Assembly (NCBI GenBank): GCA_003008705.1
Contig: PDUO01000059.1
Coordinates: forward strand, 1-64,000
From: Pezicula radicicola
Lineage: Eukaryota; Ascomycota; Leotiomycetes; Helotiales; Dermateaceae
Reading direction: 5' to 3'
DNA length: 64,000 bases
Below the pieces are notes generated by a model, which did no database searches, was not told the origin of the DNA, and worked only from the letters and a program-made list of their open reading frames with translations. Shown piece after piece: positions 45,201-57,371 of this stretch; position 1 is the first letter of the stretch; the number at the start of each line of letters is the position of its first letter. The position numbers and the translations under genes were made by a program.

Positions 45201-47655
45201 CGTTTGGTATAGATGTGGAGTATAGAGGAATGGTAGGAGTCTGAGGTTTGATTTCAGCCTCAATTTGGTCCTGGAATTGCTGCCTCAGGGAATGGAGCAT
45301 TGGGCTGTGGAAAGCAATGTCAGAGTTGACCTTTCTAACATTAACTCCACGTTCCCTCCACGCTGCCGAGAAGCGCTCAACGACGTCAATCTCGCCAGAG
45401 ACAACACAACTATTAGGTGATGTGTCAATGGCGACCGCAATACCTTCGGCCGACCCGACATCGGCGACAGCCTCCTCAAATGGTATTTGTAACAGGACCA
45501 TTGCGCCTGTGCCCATTACTTTCTGGAGTAGCTTTGCCTTCTTGGAGACAATAAGTGTTGCCTCACGGAGTGTGAGAGCGCCAGCGCATACCGCAGCTGC
45601 AGTTTCTCCAAGTGAGTGGCCAATGATAGCGCTTGGGAAGACTCCCTTGGACTTGAGCACGGCACTCAGACCGACTTGCATCGCAAATGTCAATACATGG
45701 ACAACGTCGGTAGTTCCAAGACTTCCATCTTTTAAGATCGTAGCGACAGAAAAGTCCAGCTCTTTCTGGACAATATCATCGATGTTGTAGATGGTCTTAG
45801 CAAAGACTGGGTCTTGCTCCATAAGTTCAACTCCCATGCCCTTCCAGTGGGCACCGTGGCCTGAAAAGACCCACACTGGGCCGGAATTGGCTGCTTCTGG
45901 TGATATTCTAGCGCTGGCAACGGCATCTGAATCGGGTGATCCTTCGGCCAACGACTTGAGCAACTTTGATGCTTCCCCCGCATTGCTCGTCACAACGGCA
46001 ACGCGATGTGCATGGTGACCACGTCGAAGAGCAAGAGTATTTCCGACAACGTCTAATGGCACCGCAGAGCCTGCTTCCGTGGAAAACCATTCTCCAAGCG
46101 TTCTCGCAGCTATTGGGAGTCGTGGTGCTTGAGGCGCCGAGAGGAGTAGTAGTACTGGATCCGTGATAGTACTGCTGGCCGACTTAACTGATCCCTCTGA
46201 GCTTATGTAAAGTGGTGCATTCTCGATGATTGCGTGCGAGACGGTACCACCATAGCCATAGGAACAAATGGCTGCTCTCCTTGGCTTGTCGTCTTGCTTC
46301 CATTCTCGTTGTTCGCGAACAACTTCAATGCCCGCGGTCTTCCAGTCGATTTTTGAGTTGAGCTTCTTCAGATTTGTCTGAGGTGGAATGAAAGATTTGT
46401 TAACTGCCAACACCGATTTAATGAAACCTAATGCCCCAGCACCGGACTCGAGATGCCCAATATTAGGCTTGATTGAACCAACCAAGCAGGGTTCCGATTC
46501 GGGCCGGCCATGGCCATAGACTGTTGAGATTGCGGATGTCTCTACGGGATCACCTGCAGGAGTTGATGTAGCATGGGCCTCAACATATGATATGGAACTT
46601 GCCTCGAGGTTTGCAGCTCTCAGCGCATCTCGTGCCACTTGAATTTGAGCTTTTCCATTTGGCGCCATGATTCCATTGGTGCGACCATCATGACCAATGG
46701 CACTCCCCTTGAGCACTGCTTGAATGTGGTCCCCGTCATGAATAGCATCCTCAAGACGCTTCAGAATCACGATTCCGACTCCTTCACCTCGGCCGTATCC
46801 GTGGGCATCGTCATCGAAAGACATACACTGACCTTCGGGCGAGATAGCACCTGCGTGTGACAATACTTGAAATTGTCCTGGGACGATCAGGGCATTGACT
46901 CCACCCGCGATTGCGAGTGAAGTCTCCCCAGAGAGAAGTGCTTGTCTGGCATGATGGATGGCAACTAGTGACGAAGCACACGCAGCATCAACTGCGAAAC
47001 TTGGGCCGTTCAGGTCGAGAAGATATGAGATACGGTTCGGGACTCCACAGTATGCCGTTCCAATACCCGTCCATGCCTCAATGTCAGCAAGGTTCTCGAA
47101 CAGTAATCTCGAGTAGTCGTCGGTGCCCACTCCCATGTACACAGCGGTATCTGAGCCAACAAGGCTCTGGGGAGGAATGCCGGCATCCTCTAATGCTTCC
47201 CACGCAACTTCGACAGATATCCGTTGTTGGGGATCCATCAGTTCGGCCTCGCGGCCTGACGTTCCGAAGAAAGCAGCATCAAACTCTTCCAGATTCTTCA
47301 AGAAATAGCCTCTGGATGGAAGCGCCTTGAGCGTCTTCACATTGCGCGCATCGTGACTGTAATATGGCTCCCATCTCATGGATGGGATGTCTCCCGATGC
47401 ATCTCCCTTGGCAAGAAGAAAGTCCCAGAGCTGCTCTGGCGAATTGATACCGCCAGCAACACGACATCCCAAGCCAATGACAGCAATGTCACCGCAGTTA
47501 ATTTGGTCCTGAGGTCTCAGAGTCAGCTACCGACACAGTGGGAAGGGTGGTTTTAGCACGTGGAAGCGCATGAAACGTACTGGAAAACCTAATTCTGACG
47601 TCGGTAGTGTCGCTGGGGTTGCTGTCCCCCCATTCACATCACTGGCAGTCTTCAT
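42271..47655 (-). CDS. partially reducing type I polyketide synthase, 6-methylsalicylic-acid-synthase type
   Basis: Exons 47655-47581 and 47508-42271 (72-base intron, donor GTACGT) give 1770 residues, the usual length of 6-MSAS enzymes. Domains in order: KS about 30-460 (DAACASS, active Cys about 202; EAH about 337; NIGH about 377); AT about 570-890 (GHSLGE, Ser about 657); DH/TH about 930-1195 (HPIMGTEIIP, His about 962; FIDAATSVG, Asp about 1121); KR about 1410-1610 (GGTGDLGLE; Tyr about 1566 in SYASGN); ACP at the end (LGLDSVM, phosphopantetheine Ser about 1728). There is no methyltransferase, enoylreductase or C-terminal thioesterase. This is the 6-MSA/mellein-type layout, in which the DH-like domain acts as a product-releasing thioester hydrolase. 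All catalytic residues are intact. The 25-residue first exon starts MKTASDVNGG. No tailoring oxidase, transporter or regulator is adjacent, so the final product is unknown. Confidence 0.93.
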
Positions 47656-49243
47656 GTTGAAGAAGATAGGATTAGGTGTCGGTTCATATGATGAGACAGA
47701 CTATCTACTATTAGATGAGAATGCCTTGGTCTTCTTCTTCTCCCGGAACGCACAGGGAAAACATTGAGTTATTGTAGTGTTTCGGTGCTCCACAGGCTGA
47801 GATTGTGTTCCACTTATGGCTTTTCACCACGCCATTTCAAAGCGTTTCGGAAGGATCAAAAAGGACACCTTGAACGAATTTCCCCATTGGCTGAGAAATG
47901 TAGACTCTTTTTTGGGAATATAGGCAAGGTACTAGGCATTGTGCCGAGATCATCCTCACCGCAACTCATGCCGCGACAATACCTCCCCACAAGATCTACA
48001 GTAATAAGGGTAGGGCTAAGGAAGCACCGTTGTAAGTCAAAGGATGGCGCCAGAAAGAGCCCGTGCAACTACTAATACTTATGTGACTTGGCCCCTTATC
48101 AAATGTGTATACTGGTCTTGGCCCGAGGCTCCGAGGCTCCGTAGCATCGTTGAAGAGCTAACTAAGCCTGGGTAGTACCTACAGTGGAACAACATGATTT
48201 TGGAGCGAAGCGGACCCCGATAAGGCAAAGCAGTGGAAACCTAAAGTGTGCTGCGTTGTCATTGCCTGCATGCATACCCGCGCCGCACGTGTCAGGCGTA
48301 TCCTGACTTACTCGCTAATTACTACTTCGATCGAGTCAATCGTCTGAACTCGCTCATCTGAGGCTGATTGATGCTTCGTCGATATCGGAAGGAACAGCAA
48401 CCGGGGAATCCAGGAAGTGCAAAATCCTAATTCACCATCAGTTCAGCGCATCACGGCTTTCCATTGATTTCTTTTTTTGATTTTTCTTTTTTATTCTTCT
48501 TCTTGGGAAAAGACTCAGGCTCGATAGCCGCGCTTCTGGAAGCAAGCCAGGTAACTAACTAGTGCTCCTTGGCGTAAGCAGGGGGGGCCCAGAAATTTTA
48601 AGGTTCTACTTCCAAGCTGCAGGGCGTGTGCATGCCAGAGCTCCAGGGTAGCTGCTGGGAGGACACACAACGTGCACTAACAGCTTCTTCAAAAATTCAA
48701 ATTGACTTTTCAGGAGTGGGATACTTGTCGTGCTTGTACCGGTACCTATGGCACTAGAAGCAATTGTCAACTGGGAAGCCGGATTTATTTCCACGAAGAG
48801 AGCGCTATTAAGGTTCATTATGCCGACCTTTAACGTCTCGGAAGCTTATCCACCGTTCCGGGCAAAACCACATACGAAATATATTGGCCATGACCCAATT
48901 GGAAAAGGGCAGTTGTGATATCGTGCTCCTCTGGTGCATCGCGGCGGAAAACTTCGGTTTCTGCGCTTTCTTTTATGACGAATCCCGCCACTTGCGAAAT
49001 AAAGGAAGAGAGAGACAAGACATAATGAGGCCTCAAATAGGTGATGAAATAACCACGCTTTTGGTTTCCAATCCTCAATGGGGTAAGAAAGGGAGATCAC
49101 ATCTCGGTACATAGCTATCAAGGCCAAAGGACCCTCTCACTAGGACGTAAATCAAGGCGCCTTGCCCACTTCCCGTTCACACGCGCCAGGGCGTCGCCAC
49201 TGGAGAAGATCACTTCTTCCAGATTCAATCAGGCCATGTTCAT
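47656..49243. other. intergenic, promoter side of the PKS gene
   Basis: 1.6 kb with no gene recognised. It contains the PKS promoter and the 3' flank of the Nudix gene. Short ORFs (for example 48606-48818 and 48830-49127) have no motif. Confidence 0.45.
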
Positions 49244-50273
49244 CTACTCCTGGTGCTCTGGCGTGGTAGGCACATGCAGTTTCCTCCTCAGCCTCGATGC
49301 AATTTCAACATAGTTGTCTTCATTTTCCTGTGTTATGATACCATGTCGAATGAAAAAGTCTATCATAACCAGATTACAATTTGGTTTAAACTCTTGTGAC
49401 AGCATTGCACGTTTGACTTCGTCGACGCTCCAGAGGTAGAACTCTGATACTTCGTCGTCGTGCGGATTTGGAATCATACTCTCAGGCAGCTCAATATCAA
49501 AGACGTACAAAACATTTCCGTAAACTAGTCCTGTCTTGCTCTTGCTCGTTACGTAAGTGATAATACCTGCAGCGACAGCATTGTCTTTCACGAAATCGGC
49601 CGGCAGTGAAGCCTCTTCGTCAGCCTCGGCAAGAATGCACTCGAGGGGTGAATTTTCCGCCTTGATTCCACCAGCGACAGTAGTATCAAGTTTGTTCGGA
49701 TAAGAGAACAAGTGCTCACTTCTTCTTGGGACCCATATCTTGAGGCCGGAGGAGGTACGTACGTATGCAGTCATGTGTGCGCCGCGGGTAGCGATTCCAA
49801 AGAGTGGCGCTGTGAAGCGTTCTAGGCACACAAAGTAGTTTGCGCCAATAATCCTGTACAATTCGCTATGATCACCATGTAACATAGGGAAGATGTCATT
49901 ATCAATGGCCGTATCGATTGTCTTCTTGAAGGAAGCGGTGCACGATTTGGCCGTGTCTTTGCCGCCAGTTACGTCCAGTAGCTGGACTATGCGAGAATTA
50001 TGGTCGATGGCAAATTCGGTAGACCATGGCATTTTTGACACAACCGAGTGGTGCATGAAGCCATGTGGGCGATGATCCCTCGGGAGAAGCAATTTGTAGA
50101 AGGTGCCAAAATCCGAATCTTGGGGAACACTGTTGACGAAACATCAGTGCTAACTCAAATGCTCGGGCACAGAAGAGGGGCTTCTGATGAACGGGTGAAC
50201 TGTACTTATCGACCGCATTGATCATATCGAGGAACGTGAAGCCTCTGGGCTTCAGATCTTCCGCTGCCATCAT
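49244..50273 (-). CDS. DUF4743 plus Nudix hydrolase (thiamine-pyrophosphokinase-related, YJR142W-like)
   Basis: Exons 50273-50206 and 50129-49244 give 317 residues. The start MMAAEDLKPRGFTFLDMINAVD leads into the DUF4743 part (DFGTFYKLLLPRDHRPHGF, then GIATRGAHMTAYV). The Nudix box follows at about residue 190: AGGIKAENSPLECILAEADE with EASLP, the form used by this family in place of the strict REUXEEXGU. Family members dephosphorylate oxidised thiamine diphosphates or similar nucleotides; this is family knowledge. Use of the ATG at 50273 is my choice: a longer frame begins at a TTG and looks like leader. It faces away from the PKS promoter side and is probably an ordinary metabolic gene, not a PKS partner. 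Confidence 0.85.
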
Positions 50274-52620
50274 CAAAAGATCTTCCACTTGAGCTGCACT
50301 CGACGGGCGGATGAGGAAGCCAGAGGAAACAGGAAAGGGTATCCTAGACGGAGGTAGGGAGGATGCCGGGAGACGGGATGGGTCGAGAGCTTTGTTGCGG
50401 GAGTGATGGATTGAAAAGGTTGGGTCATCCAAGGATATGAAAGTCAAAGTACCTGCAATTTTGAATCACCAGCTGCTCTCTTTCCTCCAAAGTTTTGCCA
50501 TGAGTCTGCGCCCCGACCCGCCACGTCTGCTTCGCAGGTCCAGCAGGTCCAGACGTCGTTGGCCCTCGTGGTGTGTCTGACAGGCTGCAGCTAGTACTCT
50601 TAGTACTCTGTGACTCCTGCAGAGGACTGTATAGTGCAGCTCGTTAACATGGCGGAAGCTGGTCCCTAGTTCTCCGTTAGATGGAAGGGAAATCGAACAG
50701 GTTAACCGTTCACCGCTGAATCGCGCGTTGCGTTGTGTGGCTGGTTGGAGGTGGGAGGAAAGTGGTGAACTTGTTCGCGAAAGGTGCGAGACTTTCGTGA
50801 GGTTAAAGTTAGCGCGACGGGGCGCTAGTAGGGGGACCCATGAAATACGCGACAAAAAGACCGTCGGCACTTTCCCTTCTGTGGACTACCCTGTACTGCC
50901 CTGTACTACTGCCCTGTAACTGTACTGTACTCTACCACTTTTTATTTACTTCCGCTGCCCCGTACCCGGACCCGACCTGTGTAACCCAATCCCTTCCACC
51001 TTGTTGCAGATACGCGCCGTGCATGTACTCGTATGTTTACCCTACAGGCAAAATTCAAACACCGACCTAGGGTATCTATCTCTTTGTGATACCAGGTTGC
51101 ATGAAAGACTTGTGAGTGGCTGCAATGAGGGCCGGAAACAAAGATCTACTCTGTATTGTACTGAATGCGACTTGAATGCGACTTGAATGCAACTTGAAGG
51201 CCCTCGAGAGAGTTGACCAGGCCCCCAAAACCGTACTGTTCTCCGTATCCGCAGTACTTCCGCACCAAGTACTATATTGTAGCCTGTCTACTGTGCCCTA
51301 CCCTGTTGAAGTCGCCAACGCTAAGCAACCAATCCACTTGATCCCAGCATGACGTGTTCGTATCGACCTGTCAGAAGGTGCAAGACATCCCGTAGGCCCC
51401 GTACCCGTTCTGGGACCCTGTTCGAACGCCGTGCTAGCTTACTTAGAGCCATGCGGTGATGGTGGGCAGTAGTGGGCTCCTACTTTTCTCCAAAAATGGC
51501 ATCTTGCATAAGCGAGATGTGGATGCGGATACTACTATACTTCGGTCCTTAGTAACCCTTACACACCAAATACTAAGGTACATACATGATCAGCCGACTC
51601 TTCTTCTATGATAAGGTAGGTAAGGTGAGAACTTTTAGTAAATATCGTAGATTATTGTCTCAGATTTGCACTTGAGCCACGAGTGCATGGCATTAGTGAC
51701 GCGGAAGCAAGCCTGCGCAGTAGTAGCGGTTTTTACTTGACGCGGAGCGGTTCTAGGCCAAGACAGAATCTTGCCAATGAGGTTGCGATGTTCAGCTTTC
51801 CTAATGAACTCGTTGGAATTGAATCCCTAGCATGAGCAGCTACAAGCTCAAGAGAAAAGGCTCTCAGTATGTCACCATATATCTGGTCTTGTTATTTGTT
51901 CCTGCAATCCTTCGAAGTAATTTTGAATTTCCAATTTCCCAGATCTCTCTACTCCTCTTTTCTCTCAGAATGTAAGGGAAAATGATCAGTGGTTATTCCC
52001 GAATGCATTATTACTATAGTCCTATAGCAACACGCAAGAGCATCCGCGGACCTTCTACTTGATACTATAGCAGAACCATAGTAAGTATTTCAAATCCCGC
52101 TTGTGCACTAGTTTCCCTGATCTGATTGAAACCGTTTTTCTGAAAAGATAGGTATTCCATAACAACCAACCAACCTGCCCACCAATCTATAGAACTAGTC
52201 AACCAATCCAGTGGCTTACACATGTGATTGATGTGATTGATTCATCAACAACCAGAAATCAAAGCGCAAGACCTCCACGGTTCGAACCTATATGGCTTGT
52301 ATACGAAGGTAATAACGGTGGCGGCAAGAATGTTGATGAAGTTGAGATATGTAATGATCATAAGAAAGTGGAAGCCACCGTGATAATATAATTGAACATT
52401 ATTCAAGACAGTCGGCGCCAATGAAGCATGTCTCTATGGATTCGGTTAATTCGCTGCACCTTGACATAATAATTGAAACACCGGGTCGGCTAATCCGATA
52501 CGTCGAATTGATCTATCAAAATGATCTGTCAAAATGATTCATCACATAGCCAAAATAATTGTAATATACTCCGTAGCGGGGCAGAAATTCGAGTAATCTA
52601 TCCTCATCCAGACCTCTTCG
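50274..52620. other. long intergenic region, no gene recognised
   Basis: 2.3 kb of non-coding-looking sequence. Notable words: repeats of GACTTGAATGC (three near 51168-51195) and TGTACTGCCCTGTACTACTGCC (about 50890-50915). Small ORFs have no motif. Composition is ordinary, not RIP-like. Confidence 0.45.
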
Positions 52621-52626
52621 TCCTCC

Positions 52627-52810
52627 TCAACTTTAGTTTGGTGGGAAAAACCCGCCCCTAGGAAGCGTCCTTTCAGCGCGTTTCTGACTTAGGAGGCAAA
52701 AAATTCTATACTTCTGTGTCATCCCGCTCAACTTTGCCCTCGGAGGAAAGCCTCTTGAGAGAAGCGTCCTTCGAGCAGCTCGTTCCTAACTTGGTAAGCA
52801 AAATAATACA
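52627..52810 (+). repeat. tandem duplication, about 100-bp unit
   Basis: Two diverged copies, about 52627-52712 and 52728-52805, share CTCAACTTT, GGAAA, GAAGCGTCCTT, a CGTT-rich word and CTTAGGAGGCAAAA / CTTGGTAAGCAAAA. No coding potential. Confidence 0.5.
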
Positions 52811-52924
52811 AGGCTAGTTCTCTGCATCGTTATTTTTAATATTACCAAAGTTAGCCCAAGGAAATTATGTCAATGGCCACGTGTGAAAGGTCATTTTTGA
52901 GGAAGAAACTCTGTCGATTCTGTA

Positions 52925-53365
52925 TTCTGTACAGAGCTGATAACTCTGTAGAAGCCTTACTTATAGACTTCTATTATAAAGAGCTTGCTGTTACAAAGAG
53001 ACAAAGTAAAGGCAGCTGTAGACCTATTCCAGAACATGCTTCACTGTTCAACACCACAGATGCCAAAGACCTTCCCCAGGCTACAATTTAAACACAATAA
53101 TAAAACATAAGATAGTTTAACTAACTAGGTTAATATCTACTACTTGTTGCTTTTTCCCAAACCTAAATTTATTTCCCGTGTCTATATTATATAAGGTTAA
53201 ATTTCAGTGTAACAACTCTGTTTCCGTATTTTAGAGAGATAAGAACTCTATAGAGACTCGAATTGTCGACGTCTATTGCAAAGAGATTCCTATTGATAAA
53301 GAGACAAAATAAGGATAGCTAAAGGCCTATTCTAGAACATACTTCACAGTTTAACATTTATTATA
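52925..53365 (+). repeat. direct duplication, about 130-bp unit, second copy more AT-rich
   Basis: Copy one (52931-53060) and copy two (53228-53362) share GATAACTCTGTAGA, GACAAAGTAAAGG, AGACCTATTCCAGAACAT and CTTCAC. Copy two has several T or A where copy one has C or G, as expected if RIP acted after duplication. A 74-codon ORF (52867-53091) overlaps copy one; I do not support it as a gene. Confidence 0.55.
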
Positions 53366-53581
53366 CTCTAGTATACACTTATATCATCTTATAATTCTAT
53401 TCTCTTCGTTACAGTAGAAACAATATAAACTCTTATCTACAGACAAACAGAATACACCCTATACAACTTTATTACCACATATTAAGTCACATCTCTACAA
53501 AGCTCACAGCAAAAAATGATAGAAAATTCCCGTATACGGCGCCGTATTCGCTAATTCAAGTGCTGTGGCTAAGCAACGAGC

Positions 53582-54236
53582 AACTTGTAATAGTGTACCC
53601 CTGACTTCCAGAATAATAGGGGTTCAAGTATTCCCCCAACTACCTCTGGTAGTATACCTAGTCAAATCGAAACACTGGGCAAAACGCTACAACTAACTAA
53701 CTTAGGTAGGGTTCCTATAGAAAATCGTACAAGGTATTTGATTGGACTGTGCCGCAAGAGAAAGAGGCTTATATTAAGTATACTATAGAGGATTGAAGCT
53801 ATTCAGAAAACTACACTTACTACTACTCCTTATAACGACAAGTTCAATCCGATGTAACCCTTCTATATTGCTCTTGTAGGGTCTAGTTCGTAGGCGTAGT
53901 AGGCTCTGGTTTATAGTTCTAGAAGGCCTTAGGTCATGGCTCTAGAAGACTCTGGTTCGTAGCTCTAGAAAGCTCTAGTTCGTGGCTCTGGAAGGCTCTG
54001 GTTCATAGTTCTAGAAGGCCTTAGGTCATGGCTCTAGAAGACTCTACTTCGTGGCTTTTAGAGGCTCTAGTTAGTAGGTATCTTACAATCTATACAAATT
54101 ACCCCTATCTACATCGCTTACTCATCTGTAGCGTTTTGGCCAGTGTTTAGATTTGACCAGGCACACTACTAGAGGTAGTGGCGGGAATACTTGAACCCCT
54201 ATTATTCTGGAGGTCAGGGGTACACGATTAGAAGTT
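53582..54236. mobile_element. non-autonomous TIR element with internal minisatellite
   Basis: The arms 53582-53690 and 54128-54236 are near-perfect reverse complements over about 103-109 bases. The common word GTACCCCTGAC is followed by CCAGAATAATAGGGGTTCAA and ends at CAAAACGCTAC. Only about a dozen mismatches are visible. The inner 440 bases contain a minisatellite and no transposase. The whole looks like a MITE or a deletion derivative of a DNA transposon. Outer target-site duplication was not resolved. Confidence 0.8.
53881..54080 (+). repeat. minisatellite, 23-bp unit in a 92-bp higher-order repeat
   Basis: Copies of a word like GGCTCTAGAAGGCTCTGGTTCG repeat about every 23 bases. The block starting at 53902 recurs almost unchanged at 53994, 92 bases on, that is four units. 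The array lies inside the inverted-repeat element. Confidence 0.75.
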
Positions 54237-55590
54237 ATTTTCTAGGGCTGTACTATAGGCTTCTGGCCCCGGAAATAATAGGGTACAGCCTGTAACCTGT
54301 CGCATGTCCCCTATAACCTATCGCTAAACTTTTATTTCCGGGGCATTGGCCAGCCTGTAACCGATTCCTATGACTTTTTGCTGTGACCTCTGTAAGTATC
54401 TTACTTAAACTCAATTTTAGATAACTCGCATTCTTAAGATAAATTACCTACTCAATATACTCATTACAATCTATCTCATTAAAAAAGAAATCTGAAATAT
54501 ATATTGAACGGAATGGTTATTTAGGGAGCGGCTTTTAGGTAAACAAAGATATTAAATTCTAGAAGAAAATATCCATTACAATAGCAAGCTAGGACTATAA
54601 GTTCTTTGTACGAACCTCATTATACATCATACAATCAGTTAATCCTTCAAAATCTCAGCTAGTGGACTTGAGGCTGTATCCCTTATCAATGTAATCATTA
54701 AGGTTGGCACCAACAAGCACACATTATATATTCTCCTTCTACGTAGGGTAATTAACTTTACCATTAAGCTTCTAACAGCGAGCAGCGTATAGGTAGGCAA
54801 ATATGTTTTATTCTATGTGGAAATAAGTGTGCATAGGAATCCTATTTATATAGAACGATTATATAACTGTTACTATTGAATTCAACAATATATCTTCATC
54901 TTCTCTGTATCTTACTACAGCAACTCTCTAGTAGCTACACCCAATAATCTTAATCTCAAATTATTAAACAAGATCGTATTATATACAGTTTTATATGTGA
55001 AATAATATTCTAATGTAGCTAAAAGATATTAATAATTTAATAATAGGCTGCGAGTCTTTATCCTGTACAAAGAGGCAGTTATGGAAAAGGTGGGTGGGAA
55101 AATGAATTATTGATTGAGATAGTTATAAATAAAAAGTACATAAGTTTAAGAGGGACCTATTATACATACTTATACCTTACTTAACTTATATGACTAGACA
55201 CTTCCTACTTCCTACTTATAGCTAAAGATTCAGTTTAAGTATAGTGTAGTTTTCCCACCTAAAGTTAACTAATGCTAATATAAAATCCACGGTATTCAAA
55301 GAGAAATATTCAAGCAACATATAAAATAACAAGCCTTACAAAATAACCCTTCCAACTTCTCACTAGAAACTTACCAGCGTTTAGGTTCTAGAACAGGAAT
55401 TCAATTGAAAAGCACTCTAGTCCCCAATCCTATATACCAATTTTATATCCCAATCTTATATCCCAACCCCATATCCCAACTTCCCACCCAAACCCAAACC
55501 CAAACCAACACCCAAAACCGCTTCCCTTCCTCCCTTCCCCCTCCCCCCCTCCATCCCACAACCAACAATCCACAACCCACAACCACCAAC
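54237..55590. other. AT-rich intergenic region
   Basis: No gene. It includes a small inverted repeat, GGCCCCGGAAATAAT-like and its complement, at about 54264-54350, with a direct CAGCCTGTAACC on both sides. The rest, 54370-55330, is AT-rich and probably decayed. 55430-55590 is CA/CCC-rich 3' flank of the aldehyde dehydrogenase gene. Confidence 0.5.
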
Positions 55591-57371
55591 CTACAACCGA
55601 CTCCCCAAATTAACATGCACAGCCTTAACAACCGAATAAGCCAGTAACCCCTCCTCCCCAAGTTCCCTCCCCATACCACTCTGTTTAACCCCCCCAAACG
55701 GAATCCTAAAATCACAATCCTGACTACTATTAACCCAAACCATCCCACTCTCAACCTCATGACTAACACGATGAGCCCTCTCCAAATCCGTAGTAAAAAC
55801 TGCTGCACCAAGTCCAAATTCAGTATCATTAGCCATCTCAATAGCTTCTTCTTCTGTTTTAAAAGGAACGATTACTACGAAGGGACCGAAGACTTCTTCG
55901 CGGTAGATGGTCATGGAAGATGTTACGTTCGTGAAGAGTGTTGGTGCTACAAAATATCCTTTTCCGGTTGAGGTGGTGTTTGGAAGGGGTGTTCCACCTG
56001 TTTCGAGGGTTGCTCCTTCTTTGAGACCAATGGCTGTGTAGGAGAGGATTCGTTCGTATTGTGATTTTGTTACTTGTGGGCCTTGGAATGTTCCTTCTGC
56101 GAATGGGTCTCCGACTACACTTATTGTAGACATGGCTTCCTTGAATTTGGTGATGAAATCTTCGTAAATAGTGTCTTGGACGAGAATTCGAGAGGTTGCT
56201 GTACAGATTTGGCCTTGGTTTGACATGATTCCATAATGGGACCATTTAACTGCCTGTTCGATATCTGCATCCGCAAAAACAAGTAATGGTGATTTCCCAC
56301 CTGTCTCTAATGTGATATTCTTGAGGTTGATAGCTGCCATCTTCATTATTTCTCTTGCTGTACCTGTTGAACCGGTAAACGCAATCTTGTCAATGTCAGT
56401 ATGACTTGCGATCGCTCTTCCACAATCTTTGCCATAACCATTAAGGATATTAACAACACCTGGTGGAAAGCCGGCTTCCTTGATCAAGGTTGCGAATACC
56501 AAGATACTAAGTGGTGTTTGCTCGGCTGCCTTGATCACAACTGTATTACCACATGCGAGAGCAGGACCAAGTTTCCAAGCTGCCATTGAGAGAGGGTAGT
56601 TCCAAGGAATAATCTGGCCTACCACGCCAATGGGTTGCCGGATGGTGTACGCTATTCAGGACTTCAGTATCAGCCATACTTCTTTTAAATGCTTTTAGGA
56701 AAACTAAGTTGTGTTTTATGAGCAGTGAGGCATGTCTTGGGAGTGTGGAAACGTCGAGAATGTCTCAGCACCGAAGATAATCAACAAGGAGACAAAAGTG
56801 AACCGGATTCACGAACCAAATTTAGCTGCACCAGTGTTTATAGTCTGCCCGTGGATTTTATCAGCATAACCACCATAGTAGCGAATTGTGCCAATTGCTT
56901 CCGGGAGATCATCTGCCATAGCCGCAGTATAAGGCTTTCCTATAGATTCAATTAGATTAAAGTCAATTTTCTCATTAAACAATTCCCATACCATTGTCCC
57001 AAGTCTCAATAGTAGCAAGAAGCTCTTTATTTTTCTCCATCAGATCAGACAATTTGATTAACAGATTGCCTCTATCAGTTGGCGATATCTTCTTCCAAGA
57101 AGGATCCTTCAGAGCTTTCCGAGCAGCTTTCACTGCAAGATCAACGTCATCTTCTCCGGCTGCATATACGGAAACAATTTCAGCTTCATTACTGTGATGT
57201 GGTTAGCTCACAGGAAGGGATGGAAATGGATCATGTGACGTACGTTGGATTGATGGATGTGATCTTCTCCCCTGATTTCGATGCAACGAATTCATTGTTG
57301 ATAAAGAGACCTGTGGGTTGTGTGTACGTGCGGCCATTGGGAGCCGTGAGCTGGACTGAGAGATCTGACAT
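55591..57371 (-). CDS. aldehyde dehydrogenase (NAD(P)+), probable peroxisomal
   Basis: Exons 57371-57244, 57191-56992, 56939-56817 and 56651-55591 sum to 503 residues, the normal ALDH length. Visible motifs: PWNYPLSMAAWK with the catalytic Asn; FTGSTGTAREI, the NAD-binding turn; LETGGKSPLL with the general-base Glu; NQGQICTATSR with the nucleophile Cys; EEVFGPFVVI; and PFGGVKQSGMGREL. It oxidises an aldehyde to a carboxylate. The last three residues are SRL, a canonical PTS1 signal, so import into peroxisomes is likely, unlike most cytosolic fungal ALDHs. It sits in the same orientation, 515 bases downstream of the 2-hydroxyacid oxidase stop. The third intron (56652-56816) is longer and uses a GTTCGT donor. 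The start MSDLSVQL is chosen over longer leader-like upstream frames. Confidence 0.92.

Noticed and set aside
43092..47330. Many plus-strand ORFs of 60-180 codons within the PKS region
   Set aside because: All are antisense or frame shadows of the 5.2-kb PKS exon.
49244..50273. Nudix gene as a tailoring gene of the PKS
   Set aside because: It belongs to a conserved thiamine-related housekeeping family and nothing links it to polyketides.
52270..52305. tRNA-like GGTTCGAAC word
   Set aside because: No acceptor stem, D-arm or anticodon arm can be folded around it.
53881..54080. Regular repeats as a possible CRISPR array
   Set aside because: Units are contiguous without unique spacers, and the genome is eukaryotic; it is a minisatellite.
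55443..55841. Minus-strand hydrophobic ORF of 132 codons resembling a membrane protein
   Set aside because: Out-of-frame shadow of the aldehyde dehydrogenase C-terminus and its CCC-rich 3' flank; hydrophobicity is a composition effect.
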